A stretch of DNA of 64,000 nucleotides from Crambe crambe (GCA_963924555.1 OZ004586.1:7274501-7338500); one strand, 5' to 3'; shown: positions 12,051 to 24,629, numbered from the stretch's first letter. Notes: generated by a model not told the origin, from the letters alone. Made by a program: numbers and translations.

Positions 12051-15000
12051 TCAATTGTTTTGTATTTTGTAGTATAGTTGATCACATTCCAGAGCTTTCT
12101 GTAAAAGAGGGTGCATGTTTTGGAGTGCCTGCATCTCCAGCAGGTCAGGACATGACTGGTACAGAAATGGCTGAGTGTGGCCAGTACTTTTTAGAGGGAT
12201 ATGTCGCCACCCATAGTTAGGATGAGAGTGATATCTTTTTAAGGGTAGTGGTCTGGGAGAGTCGTGTTGCTGTAGTAGTTGGTGGCGATGGGGGAAGTGC
12301 AGAGTTCTGAGATCACAGAGGGACTGGGATCTCCTTAGGTTGTGTCGTGGAACAGCAGGATCTCTTCGCAGAGTACGGGCCATGCAGTCACGAAAAGGTG
12401 GATTTACTTTTGGGTACAAACCAGTTATAAAGTGTATCTTCTCAATGGAATGACTAAGAGAATCATTTAGACTCATGATGAAATTGCAACAGGAATGAGG
12501 CACTGCAAACAGTATGTCATCAATGTCTATTCGTACTGTTATTGACTTGATGGAGTTCATCTCTGCTATGCAGCTCAAGTATTGGAAAGACCTCAACATC
12601 TCCAGTGGGTGAATTTTATGTGATTCCAGGGTAACGTGCTCAATGCTCCCAGCATTAGTACATACTCTATATCCAAAGTTAGTCTCTAATGTTGAAATAG
12701 TGGAGGAAGATAGTGCTGCCTGAAGCACTGGATAAAGCTCATAAGAGGTGAACAGTTCTGACCTTTTATATGGTAGTAGATCACCCAATGTTGGAAGTGA
12801 CGGATCACCCGGGAGTGGCTTTGCAACACCACCAAGTAAAGCAGGATGACATTCAAGTTCTAATTTTGTAAGAGTAGAACTAGTGGATATGATTTTACAT
12901 AATTCCTGCACACCTTTCTGAGTAGGAGTACGGCACAAAAGACTGAATCTTTCCAAGTTTGTAATATGTTGAATGGATTGGTAAAGTAAATAGTCATCTT
13001 CACATGATTCAGAGAATCTTAAGACAATACTTGTCAATCCTGGTGAACATTTTGAAATCCAATCAGAAAGAACTGGTACTAATGGAGAAGAAATGCCATT
13101 TAGAGTGAGATGGTTGATATGAAATTTGGGAAAGTACTTTGTGAGTGATGTAAGTTTGGATGATACATGCACACTGTGATGTACATCTATATGTAAGTAC
13201 TTAATAGTCCCTAATGTTCCACCATTTGTTTTCTTTGTGTGCTCAGACAAACTATGCACCAACATCTCTAGAGATGTATGTATGCTCACTAACAGCCACT
13301 GAATAGGAACATGGACTAGACAATATCCAAAAACATACACATCCAAGGGGGTGGACAAGCTTATATAAATATTAAGCTTAAACTTGGTCAACTGTATATG
13401 TAAAAGAGAAGTTTTGATGTCTAGTTTAAGTTCAGAAATGTCTCGAATTTCATATAAACAATGCATTAGGTAAGGATCAATTGGGGATCGGGTCAGGATT
13501 CCTTGAAAGAATTTTTCATTGTAGCCCACAATACCACACAAGAACTGACCAAAGACTCTGAGGTGTGGTATCACTCGTCCATATTGGGATACTTTAGAAG
13601 AAGCTTCATCTACTAAGTCAGAATGACATGAAACATACCAAGCAGCAAGAAACTCTTGGATGCTGAGATGGAGGAAGGAGTAGGAGGTTGCTGCACCCTC
13701 ACACACATACATCTCTTTGACTGCATTCATGAGACCTAAATGCTGGAAACCCTCTCCAACATCACTATCAGTAAACACTAGCTGCACATGTTTCTTAAAC
13801 AGACCACTGTAAGCTAGTTCACTAACTCTCTTAAGGTCTGGTAGATCTTTAAGACTACTGGGTACTCTTGTATCCTCGTCCCATTGCCCACTAGAAATCA
13901 TGTGCCTCTTGATTAGAACTAGAGTAAGGGTGGTGTAGAGCTGTGTCATGGTTTTGGGCATCAGCTCTCTGCTCTTTCTGATGTCTTTGTACACTTTTGC
14001 TATAATGGCACAATTGATAGGAATGTACATCAGTGAATTGATAATTGGGTTAGAAAGCATAAATTTCTTAAAGTGAGCAAGAATTTTTGGCTCCGATTCG
14101 AAAGCTACTTCTACAAAATTTTTTCTGCACTCATCAGTGAAACCAAGCACCTCTACATGCCTGAAACCCCAAGGAAAGAATTTATGAGGTACAGAAGGTC
14201 GACTAGTAACAAGACGAGTAGCTTTAGGTAAGCAAGAACCTCTAATTAGTCGCATTATCAAACTGTTCTCTTTACAAATCACTGAAGGCATCTCGTCAAA
14301 CCCATCCAGTATGAATAGGACACCCTCCCCCTCACATTTCCGCAACTCACTCACTACTTTCCTTTGAAACTGTTTATCTTCATGATATATCAGGTCCTCC
14401 AAGGAAGTAGCATTCTGGACCCTTCTTTCACGAAGCTTTAGCAGCAATACCATTTTATAGTGTTTCAATGAAGTCAAGGTGTCCCACTTCCTGCACAACT
14501 CCCAGGCCAAAGTGCTCTTACCAATGCCAGGGGGTCCTTCCACCAACACAAACCTTGTCTCTGAAGGTACAATGTCGTCCAATTCTAAAGGACTCTTTGC
14601 TCCTCTAATTTCATCCACACCACCATGCAGGGATGCTTTTGAGAATGCGTCGTCTTCATGAATGGTCCTACCTTTATCCACCAAAGCAAGGTTAATGAAC
14701 TCACTACAAGGAGCAATGGAGAGTTTGTCATCACGAGCTACAGACTCATTCTGGTAATATGGCTTGAGATATTTATTTGCATATTGCATCAGTGCTGAGT
14801 GCTTAACTTTCCCTTTTCTTAGAGATTTACTGGAAATCTTCTTGGAATGTTTTTTATGATGAGTTTTCCTCCTGTGTTTTTTCGTAGTGGTCACATGATC
14901 ACTATCAAAGGAGTCAGAACTAGTGGCACTACTTGATGTAGATGATGAACTAGATGATGAGACTACACGTTGTCTTTTCTTACTTTTCTTATGTTTGTCC

Positions 15001-16886
15001 AGTACCTTGTGTTTGTGTGTTCCAGAGGGTTTCTTACGTTTAGCTGGTGGAGTGTTGGAGGCAGAGGAAGACTGGTCAGAATGATCACTGTCACTGGACA
15101 AGGATGGGTCATTCCTGTAATGGATAGAGTGCAGTGACATTTCATGATAATATATTAACACAACGATATGCAGATACATAAGCTAAATGTAGTTGCTAGA
15201 CCTTTTCCACTTTCTTGTAAAATAAAAGCATGTTTGAAAAGGTCTAGGAACTCTAGTGGTCACCCATGCCTTGCTTGCCATGCTGGAAATCTGTGGAACT
15301 GTGGGAAATGTGTTCATTTGAGATTAAAGCTATTCCCAAGGACCTCATGCTCCTAGATTCTGTCCACAGAACAAGTTTATTATATTCAAATATTGCCATG
15401 GTATGTAGTATGACAAGTTGGTAATTAGATGATGTTGCAGTGTGGTAATGGTCATCAATGTTATAAACAAACCTCGAGTTATATATATATGGAGCTAGTT
15501 GGTAAAGGTCGTCATCTGGACAGTCTAACTTAACTAGCAACGTATATTTGGCACAGATGGGAATCCAATATAGCAGTTATACCCAGAGGGTATCATTATG
15601 AATTAAAGGTGAGTGGTGACCATTCATATTGACACAATGTGAAGTTGCTAGATTTTCCCCCATTTCTAGAAGTCTGCAGAACTGTCCATGCTCCTAAATT
15701 TCGACCACAGCAAACATAATATTACTATGGAGTTAATACTGCCATGGTACAAGTCTAAATACTGATATGGTTAGTCTTGTGGACAGCTAAAACACTAAAT
15801 CAAACTCTATTAGCAAGAACCTCCCAAGTCACTCCATCAAAGAGATTGGTTGTCACATTGGAAACTAGTATTAGCACTATTTGTACTTCCTTAGTATTAT
15901 AGTATGGAAAATTGGTAATGGTCTCCAACAGTAAAAGCTACATTATCAATGTGGTAATGGTCATCATTGTTATAAACACAACTCCCTCATTCCAGGTGGA
16001 TAAGCTCTTGAGCAGTTTATTACAACTTAATTGTAGAGATACTACACAATTTTATAGTAAAACTTCTACAATAGGTAACTAAGAATGGAGCATAGATGTA
16101 GAGAATGAACTTTTCATTCATGAGCCCCAACCAATATTTTCTTCCTACACCTTTGAAGGATCTTTAGGCATAAGAATGAGATCCACCATGCCTAACTTTA
16201 GTGAGCAGGTAATCAATAACCATTCAGTATAGTGTACCGTAGTTACTTACAGTGCAGTGTTGTTGGGAGGATCTGCACCAACTTCAATGCCACCTATTAC
16301 AAAGAATGTCATTAGTAAAAGTACCATGATAAAAATAACTGCGTACCACCACCTGGATTCAGTATGGAAGTACCTAACCTCGTGCCTAGGCCCGCTTTTC
16401 ATCACCACCCCGCGGGCCTGGGTACAAAGCTACAAAGTACCTTTGCCAACTATATCACCAGGATAGGTGGTAAAGGGTGGTTGCTGACCTCTCTACACAT
16501 CTTATGATCTACCTACCTGGTAGGGGCTGGTGGGAAGAAAGTTTGGGAGCCACTTTTGACACACCAGGACCTGTGTTTCCCTGATACTCTGTACCAAGAA
16601 TCTCGATTATGTCTTTGTATCTTGTGTTGTTCTGGTGCATATAGTTGACCACTACATGGTAATTGCGAGGATGGAGTTCAACTCGATCTCTGATTGCAGT
16701 CACAAGTGTGTTAGATTTCTCAGCAGGAGAGAGTCTTGACGTTGGACTGCTGATGACATCATAATCATCTTTTGTGAGGAGTCCCTGCTCATGAAGAAAC
16801 TGTGCTATATCTCTGTCCGACTTGAGAGCAATCTCCAGCTTCCTGCTGCACTTGACAATAGTGGAATATTCCTTGGACTCTGCCAT
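12051..16886 (-). CDS. NLR-type receptor 1: CARD-like, NACHT, LRR-like
   Basis: Minus-strand exons: 16886-16517, 16293-16251 and 15114-12051; 3477 nt in total, 1158 aa. Exon 1 (start MAESKEYS) is a death-fold domain closest to CARD by eye (FLHEQGLLTKDDY, LVTAI). It ends in phase 1 at CCAG/GTAGGT; the 43-nt exon encodes GGIEVGADPPNNTA; the long exon begins after TTACAG. A Ser-rich then Lys/His-rich linker follows. NACHT shows Walker A GPPGIGKST (about residues 331-339) and Walker B LFILDGFDEMP (about 404-414). The C-terminal half has weak LRR-like repeats and ends in a basic tail. By family, it is a cytosolic sensor that oligomerises and signals by CARD contacts. An ATG at 16898 is also open. 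The ATG opening the long exon's frame at 15179 lies in the intron in this model. Confidence 0.85.
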
Positions 16887-16984
16887 TTCCACTACCAACA
16901 GTCAGCAATGGCTCTAATTGCAAATGATCAGTAAAGAAAGAGAAAAGTGTGATAGCAAGGGAAGGAGTGGGTGGACACTAACAG

Positions 16985-17112
16985 TACAGCAGAAAATTTT
17001 TGTGGGGTAAAACTTTTGTGTTCTGAAAGAATAATACAAAAAAAAAAATCAAGGTGCTTCACACTTTTTCTATAAAACCATGAAAAAATTTACCCCACGA
17101 AAATTTCATGCT
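16985..17112. mobile_element. Small MITE
   Basis: Terminal inverted sequences AAATTTTTGTGGGGTAAA (from about 16991) and TTTACCCCACGAAAATTT (to about 17108) flank about 90 bp. Non-coding. First member of a transposon cluster found only in unit 1. Confidence 0.65.
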
Positions 17113-17130
17113 ATATAGAACAGTCATACC

Positions 17131-17545
17131 ATAATCGTATAAATTTTCGATGGGGTTTTATTTTCGTTTTTTTCGTAGTCAATCAGAATCCTCGAAAATA
17201 ATAAATGAAGTCTTAGTACTATGATGTCATATATGACGACTATGCGCATGCGTGTGCGATGCGATATTGATAGCAGCTGGAAAAAAACCTGGAGCAGATA
17301 GTCTGTGAGATGAAAGTATCATGCTTCATTACCGGGACTCTCTTCTACAACGAAGCGTCTCGCCTTCCGTAGCAGTCTAGATTTTAGTCTGGCGTACCAG
17401 CCCAGCTTTTTGGGGACTATCTATGCACATGCGTTATTTTCCATGTGCTTGCTACGAAAATTAGACCTGCGGAAATTTTTTATTATAGGAACAGCTCCGG
17501 AAATCACGAAATTTTAAACCTCCGAAAATTTATACGATTACGATA
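17131..17545. mobile_element. MITE-like element with ATCGTATAAATTTTCG ends
   Basis: ATAATCGTATAAATTTTCG at about 17131-17150 is inverted as CGAAAATTTATACGATTA at about 17524-17541. The interior is A-T rich with no coding capacity. A target duplication was not resolved. Confidence 0.65.
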
Positions 17546-17573
17546 ATGAGATATTGATACAGTAACTATCCTA

Positions 17574-18143
17574 TCTACTTCCAGGCCTCACTATTCTATG
17601 GAACGGAATGGAACGAAACAGAACAGAACAGAACATAACGGAACAAACGGTTCCAGGACCCTATTTCATGGAACGGAATTTTTACTGCGCATGCATGTAC
17701 AGTAAGAGTTTAACAGTTATCTTCAGACCCTAGGATGGTGAAAGTGTGTAATGCACTGTCATAGCTCGGATCTTCCAATTTCCCACAATATATTAATGAC
17801 TGGTATTTTTATAGTACTGTAGTTTGTAGCATTAGAGAAAGGGTTTATTAAAAGCTGTTTCTGCTGCAACAGAGGAAGGTTGGATGAGCGCTGCTCTGCA
17901 GCCACTAGATCATCAAGTTGATATGTCATGCATGCAAAATGTGGAAATTAACTGTCACCTCCTTGTGTGCTAAGAATTCCAAGAATCTTCCCTATTACTC
18001 CTCCAGTACACCTATATTATTCTGCCAGCATAATATGCACATGCAGGAGCTACTAATCAGGGGCACATGTGCGCATATGCAGTGAAAATTCCGTTCTGTG
18101 AAATAGTGTTCTGTTCCATAGAATTGTGAGGCCCTCTACTTCC
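17574..18143. mobile_element. 552-bp non-autonomous DNA transposon with 9-bp target duplication
   Basis: The element spans 17583-18134. Its ends GGCCTCACTATTCTATGGAA and TTCCATAGAATTGTGAGGCC are inverted copies with one mismatch. The 9-bp word TCTACTTCC stands directly outside both ends (17574-17582 and 18135-18143). A 9-bp duplication suggests a Mutator-like or similar superfamily. There is no transposase. Inside the left end lies a run of GAACA/GAACG repeats. Confidence 0.75.
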
Positions 18144-18241
18144 ATGTTATCATAAAGGCTGTGTCAGTTGAGACTACTAGCCATCCAAAAATAGGTGTAG
18201 AATTAGTCTAGTACCCACTGGAAATAGCAGCTGGTAGGGTC

Positions 18242-20748
18242 TGCAACATGAAAAATCGATATCCTAGTTTTGCATAACTTGCACCTGTTTTAAGTAGAGG
18301 GGGGTGAAGCTTAAACAGCCACACCTTCAAATCCTGGGTTTGTGATTACTTAACAGAGAAATTCACTCGCGATGTACATTTTTGCGGTGTCAGCAAAAAT
18401 GAGGTCAAGGGTCAAATTTGGAATTCAAATTTTGGTGGCTCTAAGTGTTGTGCTCACCTTGACTGCCAAGTTGCTTCAAATTGAGCTGCTATAACTCCTG
18501 AAACAGAGCCTTGGACCCCTTTTTTGCAAGCAGACGAGTTATCTTGGAGAGAACAATCAGCTGTGCTAGATGGGGGTCCATGAGATGGCAATCCCTCAAT
18601 GTTCAGTTGTTTGGGGCTTGGTCCAAGATATGTAATGATGAAATCAGAATGAACCCAAGGGTGTGTGGTTAGTATCTCCCCCTTAATGGCATATAATTGA
18701 TTCCAGTTGTAGAAATGGGTGCACCAACATATCAAAACTACTCTACAGGGCTGGATCCAGGGTTTTTAGATAGGTGGGGTTGCAGGATTAGGAGCACAAA
18801 CACTGGACCATGAGGAAAGGTGCAAGAAGGAGCATATTAGTTTTGGAGGACCCATGTTGGCTTCACTGGTAGGCTACCACTATAAATTATTAGTTGCACA
18901 AAATCGAATTTGGTCTGTGTGCATCATGAGTGTAGGCAAAGAGATGAAGCATCCCAAAATTTGTGTTGTAGCTAAGTGACACATGCAAGGTCACACCTCA
19001 AATCACAGTTAGTATGCACCGAGTTATCTAATGTGTGACCTTGAAAAGTAAGCCAAAGTGCTCCAAAAGATATCCTTGAAGTGACACATGCAAGGTTACA
19101 GGTGTGATTGTTTAAAGGAAATCACATACTCCGAAAGATATCTTTGAATGACACGTGCATGGTCACAGGTGTGATTATAAAAGGAAATCACAGTTAGTAT
19201 GTACCAAATTATCCAATGTGTGACCTTGAAAGTGAAAGCAAAAATGGATGTATCATGTATACATAGATTGTTTCTTTCTTTGACCGTAGCCTTAGATGAT
19301 AATTATTATAGTAACCGCATTAGTTCCTAGTTTAGTTAGCCCACACATGTAACATGTTCTCTCTTCTAATTATGCTACTTTAGAGGAGAAACACAAATTG
19401 TCAAAGAAAAATAGACATGGCTACATCAACATTGATGGAGACATAGAATTATTTTAAAAAGACTTGATCACCAAAAGATAAATTTACCTTGCTCAAAACA
19501 AACAAGAATGATTCAAATAGTTTCCTTGTCAAAGATAAGTCTACTTCCTTTCATTTCACTCTCTGGAGCATATTAGTAAATCTACTATAGTTTTTCAACT
19601 TCTCTATTTCCTCTTGTTCCTTCATCTTGTCATCCAAAACTCAAACTAGACCTCACATTTCTACCTGCAAATTCTTCTGGCATTAGGGATGCATTGGGGA
19701 TTGGGCACATCTGAGGATACCACCTTTTCTACAAATTTGTATGTGTTGTATGGGTATACCTCCCCCTTTCTTGTAACTGTTTGTCGATCAGTTTCTTGAT
19801 CGTCAGGCCATAGTAACCAAGTTCACTAGGAAATGGCATGGAGTGATAAGCAAGGGACAAACAAAACACGACATGCTCAACTTCACTGCTACTAGATTCA
19901 TGTTTGCTATCCACAATAATGAATATGCACATACTTTGACACAAGCATCTCGGAGGGTACAACCACAGGATCTAGGAACAGATGGGCAAAACTAGCATAG
20001 CAATATTAACCACATTCTCATTTGCATTGCATGACTAATCTTGGGCCGACCCCTTCAGTTTCCCACTTCTTATTGGAGCTTCAATCCTGTGTACAGTTCC
20101 CCAACACCGGCCTGGTCTCCCAATTTTGATATGGGGATAGACTTCTGAAAACTTAGTGGTGAACTGTTATGCCATGGACAGAACACCATGTGGTCTTGCT
20201 CAGCCAACTGGAGTAGTTTAAACTAGTGTTGATATGTTAGTGCACTCATTTCTACAACTGGAATCAAAATTAAGGGGGAGTTACTAACCACACACCAACT
20301 GGAAGTACACTGACCAGATGGCAAAGGACCCCTTGGGCTCATTCTGATTTCATCATTACATATCTTGGACCAAGCCCCAAACAACTGAACATTGAGGGAT
20401 TGCCATCTCATGGAGCCCCATCTAGCACAGCTGATTGTTCTCTCCAAGATAACTCGTCTGCTTGCAAATAAGGGGTCCAAGGCTCTGTTTCAGGAGTTAT
20501 AGCAGCTCAATTTGAAGCAACTTGGCAGTCAAGGTGAGCACAACACTTAGAGCCACCAAAATTTGAATTCCAAATTTGACCCTTGACCTCATTTTGCTGA
20601 CACCGCAAAAATGTACATCGCGAGTGAATTTCTCTGTTAAGCAATCACAAACCCAGGATTTGAAGGTGTGGCTGTTTAAGCTTCAACCCCCTCTACTTAA
20701 AACAGGTGCAAGTTATGCAAAACTAGGATATCGATTTTTCACGTTGCA
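18242..20748. mobile_element. 2.5-kb element with inverted arms of about 0.5 kb
   Basis: Left arm 18242-18745 and right arm about 20210-20748 are inverted copies; the outer ends read TGCAACATGAAAAATCGATA and the matching complement. The roughly 1.45-kb centre contains diverged direct repeats at about 18955-19245 (GTGACACATGCAAGGTCAC type) and a minus-strand open stretch at 19729-19962 that I do not recognise. No target duplication was found. The arms may form a very long hairpin. Superfamily unknown. Confidence 0.8.
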
Positions 20749-20829
20749 CTTAAGAAACATGTCCCCTTTTGTGAGGGGTGTGGTCTGATTTTGACTGGAT
20801 TTGACTACACTCCCTCCATATTTCCTTTG

Positions 20830-21210
20830 CACATCTCTTCTACTCAAAAGGAAACTGGTCTGCTCAAATTTCGCTAGTCCAGCCCACTTTTTTTTTTTTT
20901 TTTCGGGACTATTAACCTCACCCAGAGGCCAGATCAGACTAGACTAGTCTACTACTTAGTAGATACATCAAGTTACAACAGACCTAGATCTATAAACCCA
21001 CCTTTATCACTGAAGGAACGAACGAAACTGGAAAGAAGTCCTAGTCTAGTCTGGCATAGCACCGCCCACACGTTATTTCAATATTACTTTATGCTTTAAT
21101 AGAGAAGATTTGTGGGTGGGGCCGGCATGCAGCATCCGATTCTCTTCTCTTTCCTTTCCCCTCGTCTAGCGGTCCTTTAAGCCTTGCTTGGGGTAAGTCT
21201 CTGATACATG
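20830..21210. repeat. Unit start block, copy 2
   Basis: Homologous to 100-420: the GACCTAGATCTATAAACCCA word, GAACGAACGAA, and the CTCGTCTAG pyrimidine tract. The GGTCCTTT remnant is shortened. It marks the border between units 1 and 2. Confidence 0.7.
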
Positions 21211-21353
21211 CATGAAGTTTGACCTATCTCCTGTGTCCTTCCAGCAACTCACAAATCTCCTCCCCTCTTATGGTACTCACCTGAGTCCTGTTAGTTACCC
21301 ATGCTCCATCCCTTCCCCCTCCCCTTAAATGTCATCTCCATCTTCTTTATCAC

Positions 21354-21515
21354 CATTAGGGGTCCTCTTGGTAGTCCCTTGGGTAAAGTGTGGCATCCTG
21401 AACAGAAGACAGTACCATCACAAGGAAACAGTATATGAACATCCGAGGGATATAGTTCAGCCCTCATCTTTGATGAGGAACGTTCTCAGACTTTCCACTC
21501 TTGCCATTCTAGGAG
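21354..21515 (+). pseudogene. Decayed LIM exon 9 fragment, unit 2
   Basis: Begins GGGTCCTCTTGGTAGTCCCT and reads on like LIM exon 9 (GTAAAGTGTGGCATCCTGAAC), then loses the frame. CCATTCTAGGAGTAAGT at the end matches the exon 9 donor. The same decayed form is at 41131-41296. Confidence 0.7.
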
Positions 21516-21705
21516 TAAGTCCATATCACACCACAATAGCAGCTGTAACTATTGAAATTTCATGGCTCCCATTTTAATTTAAGCTTGAGAATTCACTAAT
21601 ATGGACACTCCTAATATTAACACCCCTAGAAATGCTTGGTACAAACTTATTTCCAGATGTTTAACTTGTGCTGGTGTGGGGTTCCCTCCCAAAACTTCCA
21701 GCTCC

Positions 21706-21736
<31 letters not shown>

Positions 21737-21746
21737 AAAAAAATTT

Positions 21747-22930
21747 CCATTACTATTACAATTATACTATTGTACATGTCCATTAACACCCCTAGAAATG
21801 ATGTGGCACACACCCACGAGGTGGATTAACCATAAAGAGAATGTTTTATACATCAAGTGGGCATGGTTTGATATCCAAAATGAATGGATCAAATAATTAG
21901 AGCTGGTTCCTCTGCACACATGTTGATAGGTGATATGATGTGTAGGTAATGTCCATTGATAATACATAAGTCATTGTTAATATCATCAAGTGGGTACAGT
22001 TTATCCAAAAGGGTGTGGTCAGGCAAAAGTGGGCATTTTAGTAAAAATTTTCCGTGCACAAGCATGGATATGCTTGCCATCCTTATTCTGCTCAACCTTC
22101 ATTTTGTCCCCACCCCAGGTCAGTGGTGTAGCCAAGCCAGGGCCTACCATGAATCTATTATCATAAATAACTCAAAGTAGAGTCTTAAAGCACAATTTCA
22201 TGCTCAAGTCCAACATGAAACATAACCATGCCCTGGGAATGAAAATAACCTGGCTACGCCACTGCTTGGGTATAATCCTAAATGAAACCTTGGTGGGCAT
22301 TATATACTGTGGGTTTTAACAATGTCTTTGTACTGTAAATGGTTAGTTGGTGCAGCTGTGAAGCAATACTGACAAGGTATGCACACATCAAACAAACCTC
22401 TTAAAATTCCAGCTATTGAAGAATAGTCTATCCCCAGCCTTCATGGTTTCATGAATTAAATTGAGGGAATAATCTCACTTTCTTACTCTATCTGTCAGAC
22501 CACTTGTATGGTGTCTGTGCTGTATGTAGAAAGGTTTATTAGTATAAAGGCAAATTCATTTTCTATTGATGACATTTGCTGCAGTAGTTGCTGACTATTC
22601 CCAAGGACATGGCAATTGCTTTAGGATCGAGATCTGATAGGCACATGCCACTCACTGCCACAGGCAAGAAAGTGTCCAGGACCCTACCTTGGACAAACTG
22701 AAGACGTCTGCTAATTAAGGTTGCTTCTGATGTGATGCACTTTAATTATAATTATGGTGCTCTTTATCTGGTAAATAATTACGAATGTCTTTTTTTCCCC
22801 TTAGCTATTATTTTTTCCCTTCTAAAGGCAGTGAAGAAAGGGAGTTAGATCCCCATGGATTGATGCCATGGATTGATGCTCAGTTGGAGAGATACGACTC
22901 TATCCAATGCCCCTCCTGTTTCTGCACTCT
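21747..22930. repeat. About 1.2-kb segmental duplicate (copy in unit 2)
   Basis: Nearly identical to about 43378-44560 over most of its length; only small substitutions and short indels are seen around 22735. Its last part continues similar to 62940-63110. It contains no recognised gene. A C-run followed by an A-run (about 21703-21743) precedes it. Confidence 0.85.
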
Positions 22931-23115
22931 CCACCCCTGAAGGTCTCACATGTAGTATAAAGGTATAAAAGATGACCGCAAAAAATTTCTTCTAAATAAA
23001 AAGTGGGCATGGTTTGATATCCAAAAAGGCATGGTTAGGCAAAAATGGGCATGGCTAGATAGAACCCTGTTTGGTTTAATCACATCACATGTCCATAATG
23101 TAATAATTGTTCTAG

Positions 23116-23179
23116 CTCCAAGTGGAGGCAAAGTGGTGGATGGTCAAGGTGTGTGTGAAGCCTGTCAACAACCCATAAG
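23116..23179 (+). pseudogene. Orphan LIM exon 8, unit 2
   Basis: Intact in frame: acceptor AG, then codons for [20 protein letters not shown], then GTAACT donor. It lies upstream of PDZ exon 2 (23696) rather than in its normal place downstream. Similar orphans are at 44962-45019 (acceptor lost) and 63303-63366. It is either left over from the preceding copy or available for an aberrant LIM-PDZ transcript. Confidence 0.65.
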
Positions 23180-23695
23180 GTAACTAGTCATTATATAGAA
23201 GAAGCAGGTTAGAATTATTGTTTTTTGTTAGTCATGTGCTCTCAGCTTGGAATCAAAGAAACAGGAACAAAAGGAGGTTAACTGCTTTTCATGTGCTGTT
23301 TCACTAGTAACCTCACTTAGTACAGAGTACTCTCACAGAGTCCTTTTTTCAACTAATTTTAATGTCTGTCATCTGATTATGTTATGGAGGGTGGTCCTAT
23401 CCAAACTGCTAAGCCAATTTTGAATTAGTAGCACTAATTAGCTCCAATGATTACTACCACCCCTCCTGATTGTAAGTTAATTCTAATTTGCCCAATTACA
23501 GCTTCATCACCAATTAGCACCAATTAGCTCCTATAGAGCTTGCATTTTCATGTGTGAGGAAGTCACTGTGTTAAGTCACTGTGTTGATAGTTGTGGCACG
23601 TCAAAACACCAATTCTTAAAGTGACAGTATTAAATCAGTTTTGTTTGTTTATTTGTTGTTTGTTTACTTAATCAACCTTTACTCTCTACTTTTAG

Positions 23696-24565
23696 ATTAC
23701 CCCAGGGGGCAAGGCAGCTAAGGGAGGCATAAGATTTGGGGACTATATCATCAAGATCAACGGGGACCAAACCGAGGGTCTTCTCCACTCTGATGCCATG
23801 ATGCTGATCAAGACCACAGGTGTCACACTCCAACTAAAAGTCACCAAGTGAGTCAAGTCAAAAAGAATAAAATGGACACACTCGGGACACAGCCTTTTAT
23901 CCTTTGTAGAAAGGTTGTTCTCTAACTTTTAGAGGTTGTCCTTTGTTGAGAAGTTTGTCCTCTTGTTAGAGCATCCTTAATTGGAAGTTCCACTGTGTTA
24001 CATTTCTCCCTGGGCAAATGCCCACGTTATGACCAAGATATTTGACTGTTATTTCCGTGCTCTGTGTATGCGACATGGAGACTATAATTATCTTGATGCT
24101 ACCAAAACGACATCTTTAGTAGCTAAAAAGTGATCATTATAATAGGGAAATTCCCAGTTATGCTGCTGACTCAGCACCTATTGAGTCCACTGACTATGGA
24201 GTGGGCGAGAGGCCACAACCACCTCCCGTTCCCACATCATCTCACTCCAGCACCGTGACTGTCTCACCTGCTGCCCACAAAACCACTGTAGTCGTCCCTA
24301 AGAAACGTAAGTACCTTACATGCAGTGCTTAAAACAGCAGTCAGGACAGAAGTGTTTATGCACTCAAGCTACTGTCATTATGCATACACTTAAATACAAT
24401 ATAAACTGATTGTACTAACTCCTTATTATTTGTAACTTTGATGTATTTTCTGTTTCAATATGTAGCTCCTTCCCCTGAGGTGAAGTCCCAGCCTTCAGCC
24501 TTGGTGTAAGTTTATCTTTAGTAGCAGTTAATAGAACAGCCAAGCTTCTTGCATACATTAATTAA

Positions 24566-24629
<64 letters not shown>

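Noticed and set aside
14479..14661. 60-codon plus-strand frame repeated at 30502 and 58266
   Set aside because: It is the antisense shadow of the conserved NACHT Walker A region of the three NLR genes.
15168..15540. Small frames around the 5' side of NLR gene 1's long exon
   Set aside because: They are not conserved in frame in the other units and lie in the intron between linker exon 3 and the long exon.
21889..22180. Short frames on both strands repeated identically at 43528-43819
   Set aside because: They are duplicated because the 1.2-kb segment is duplicated; there is no recognisable domain and the overlap on both strands argues against coding.
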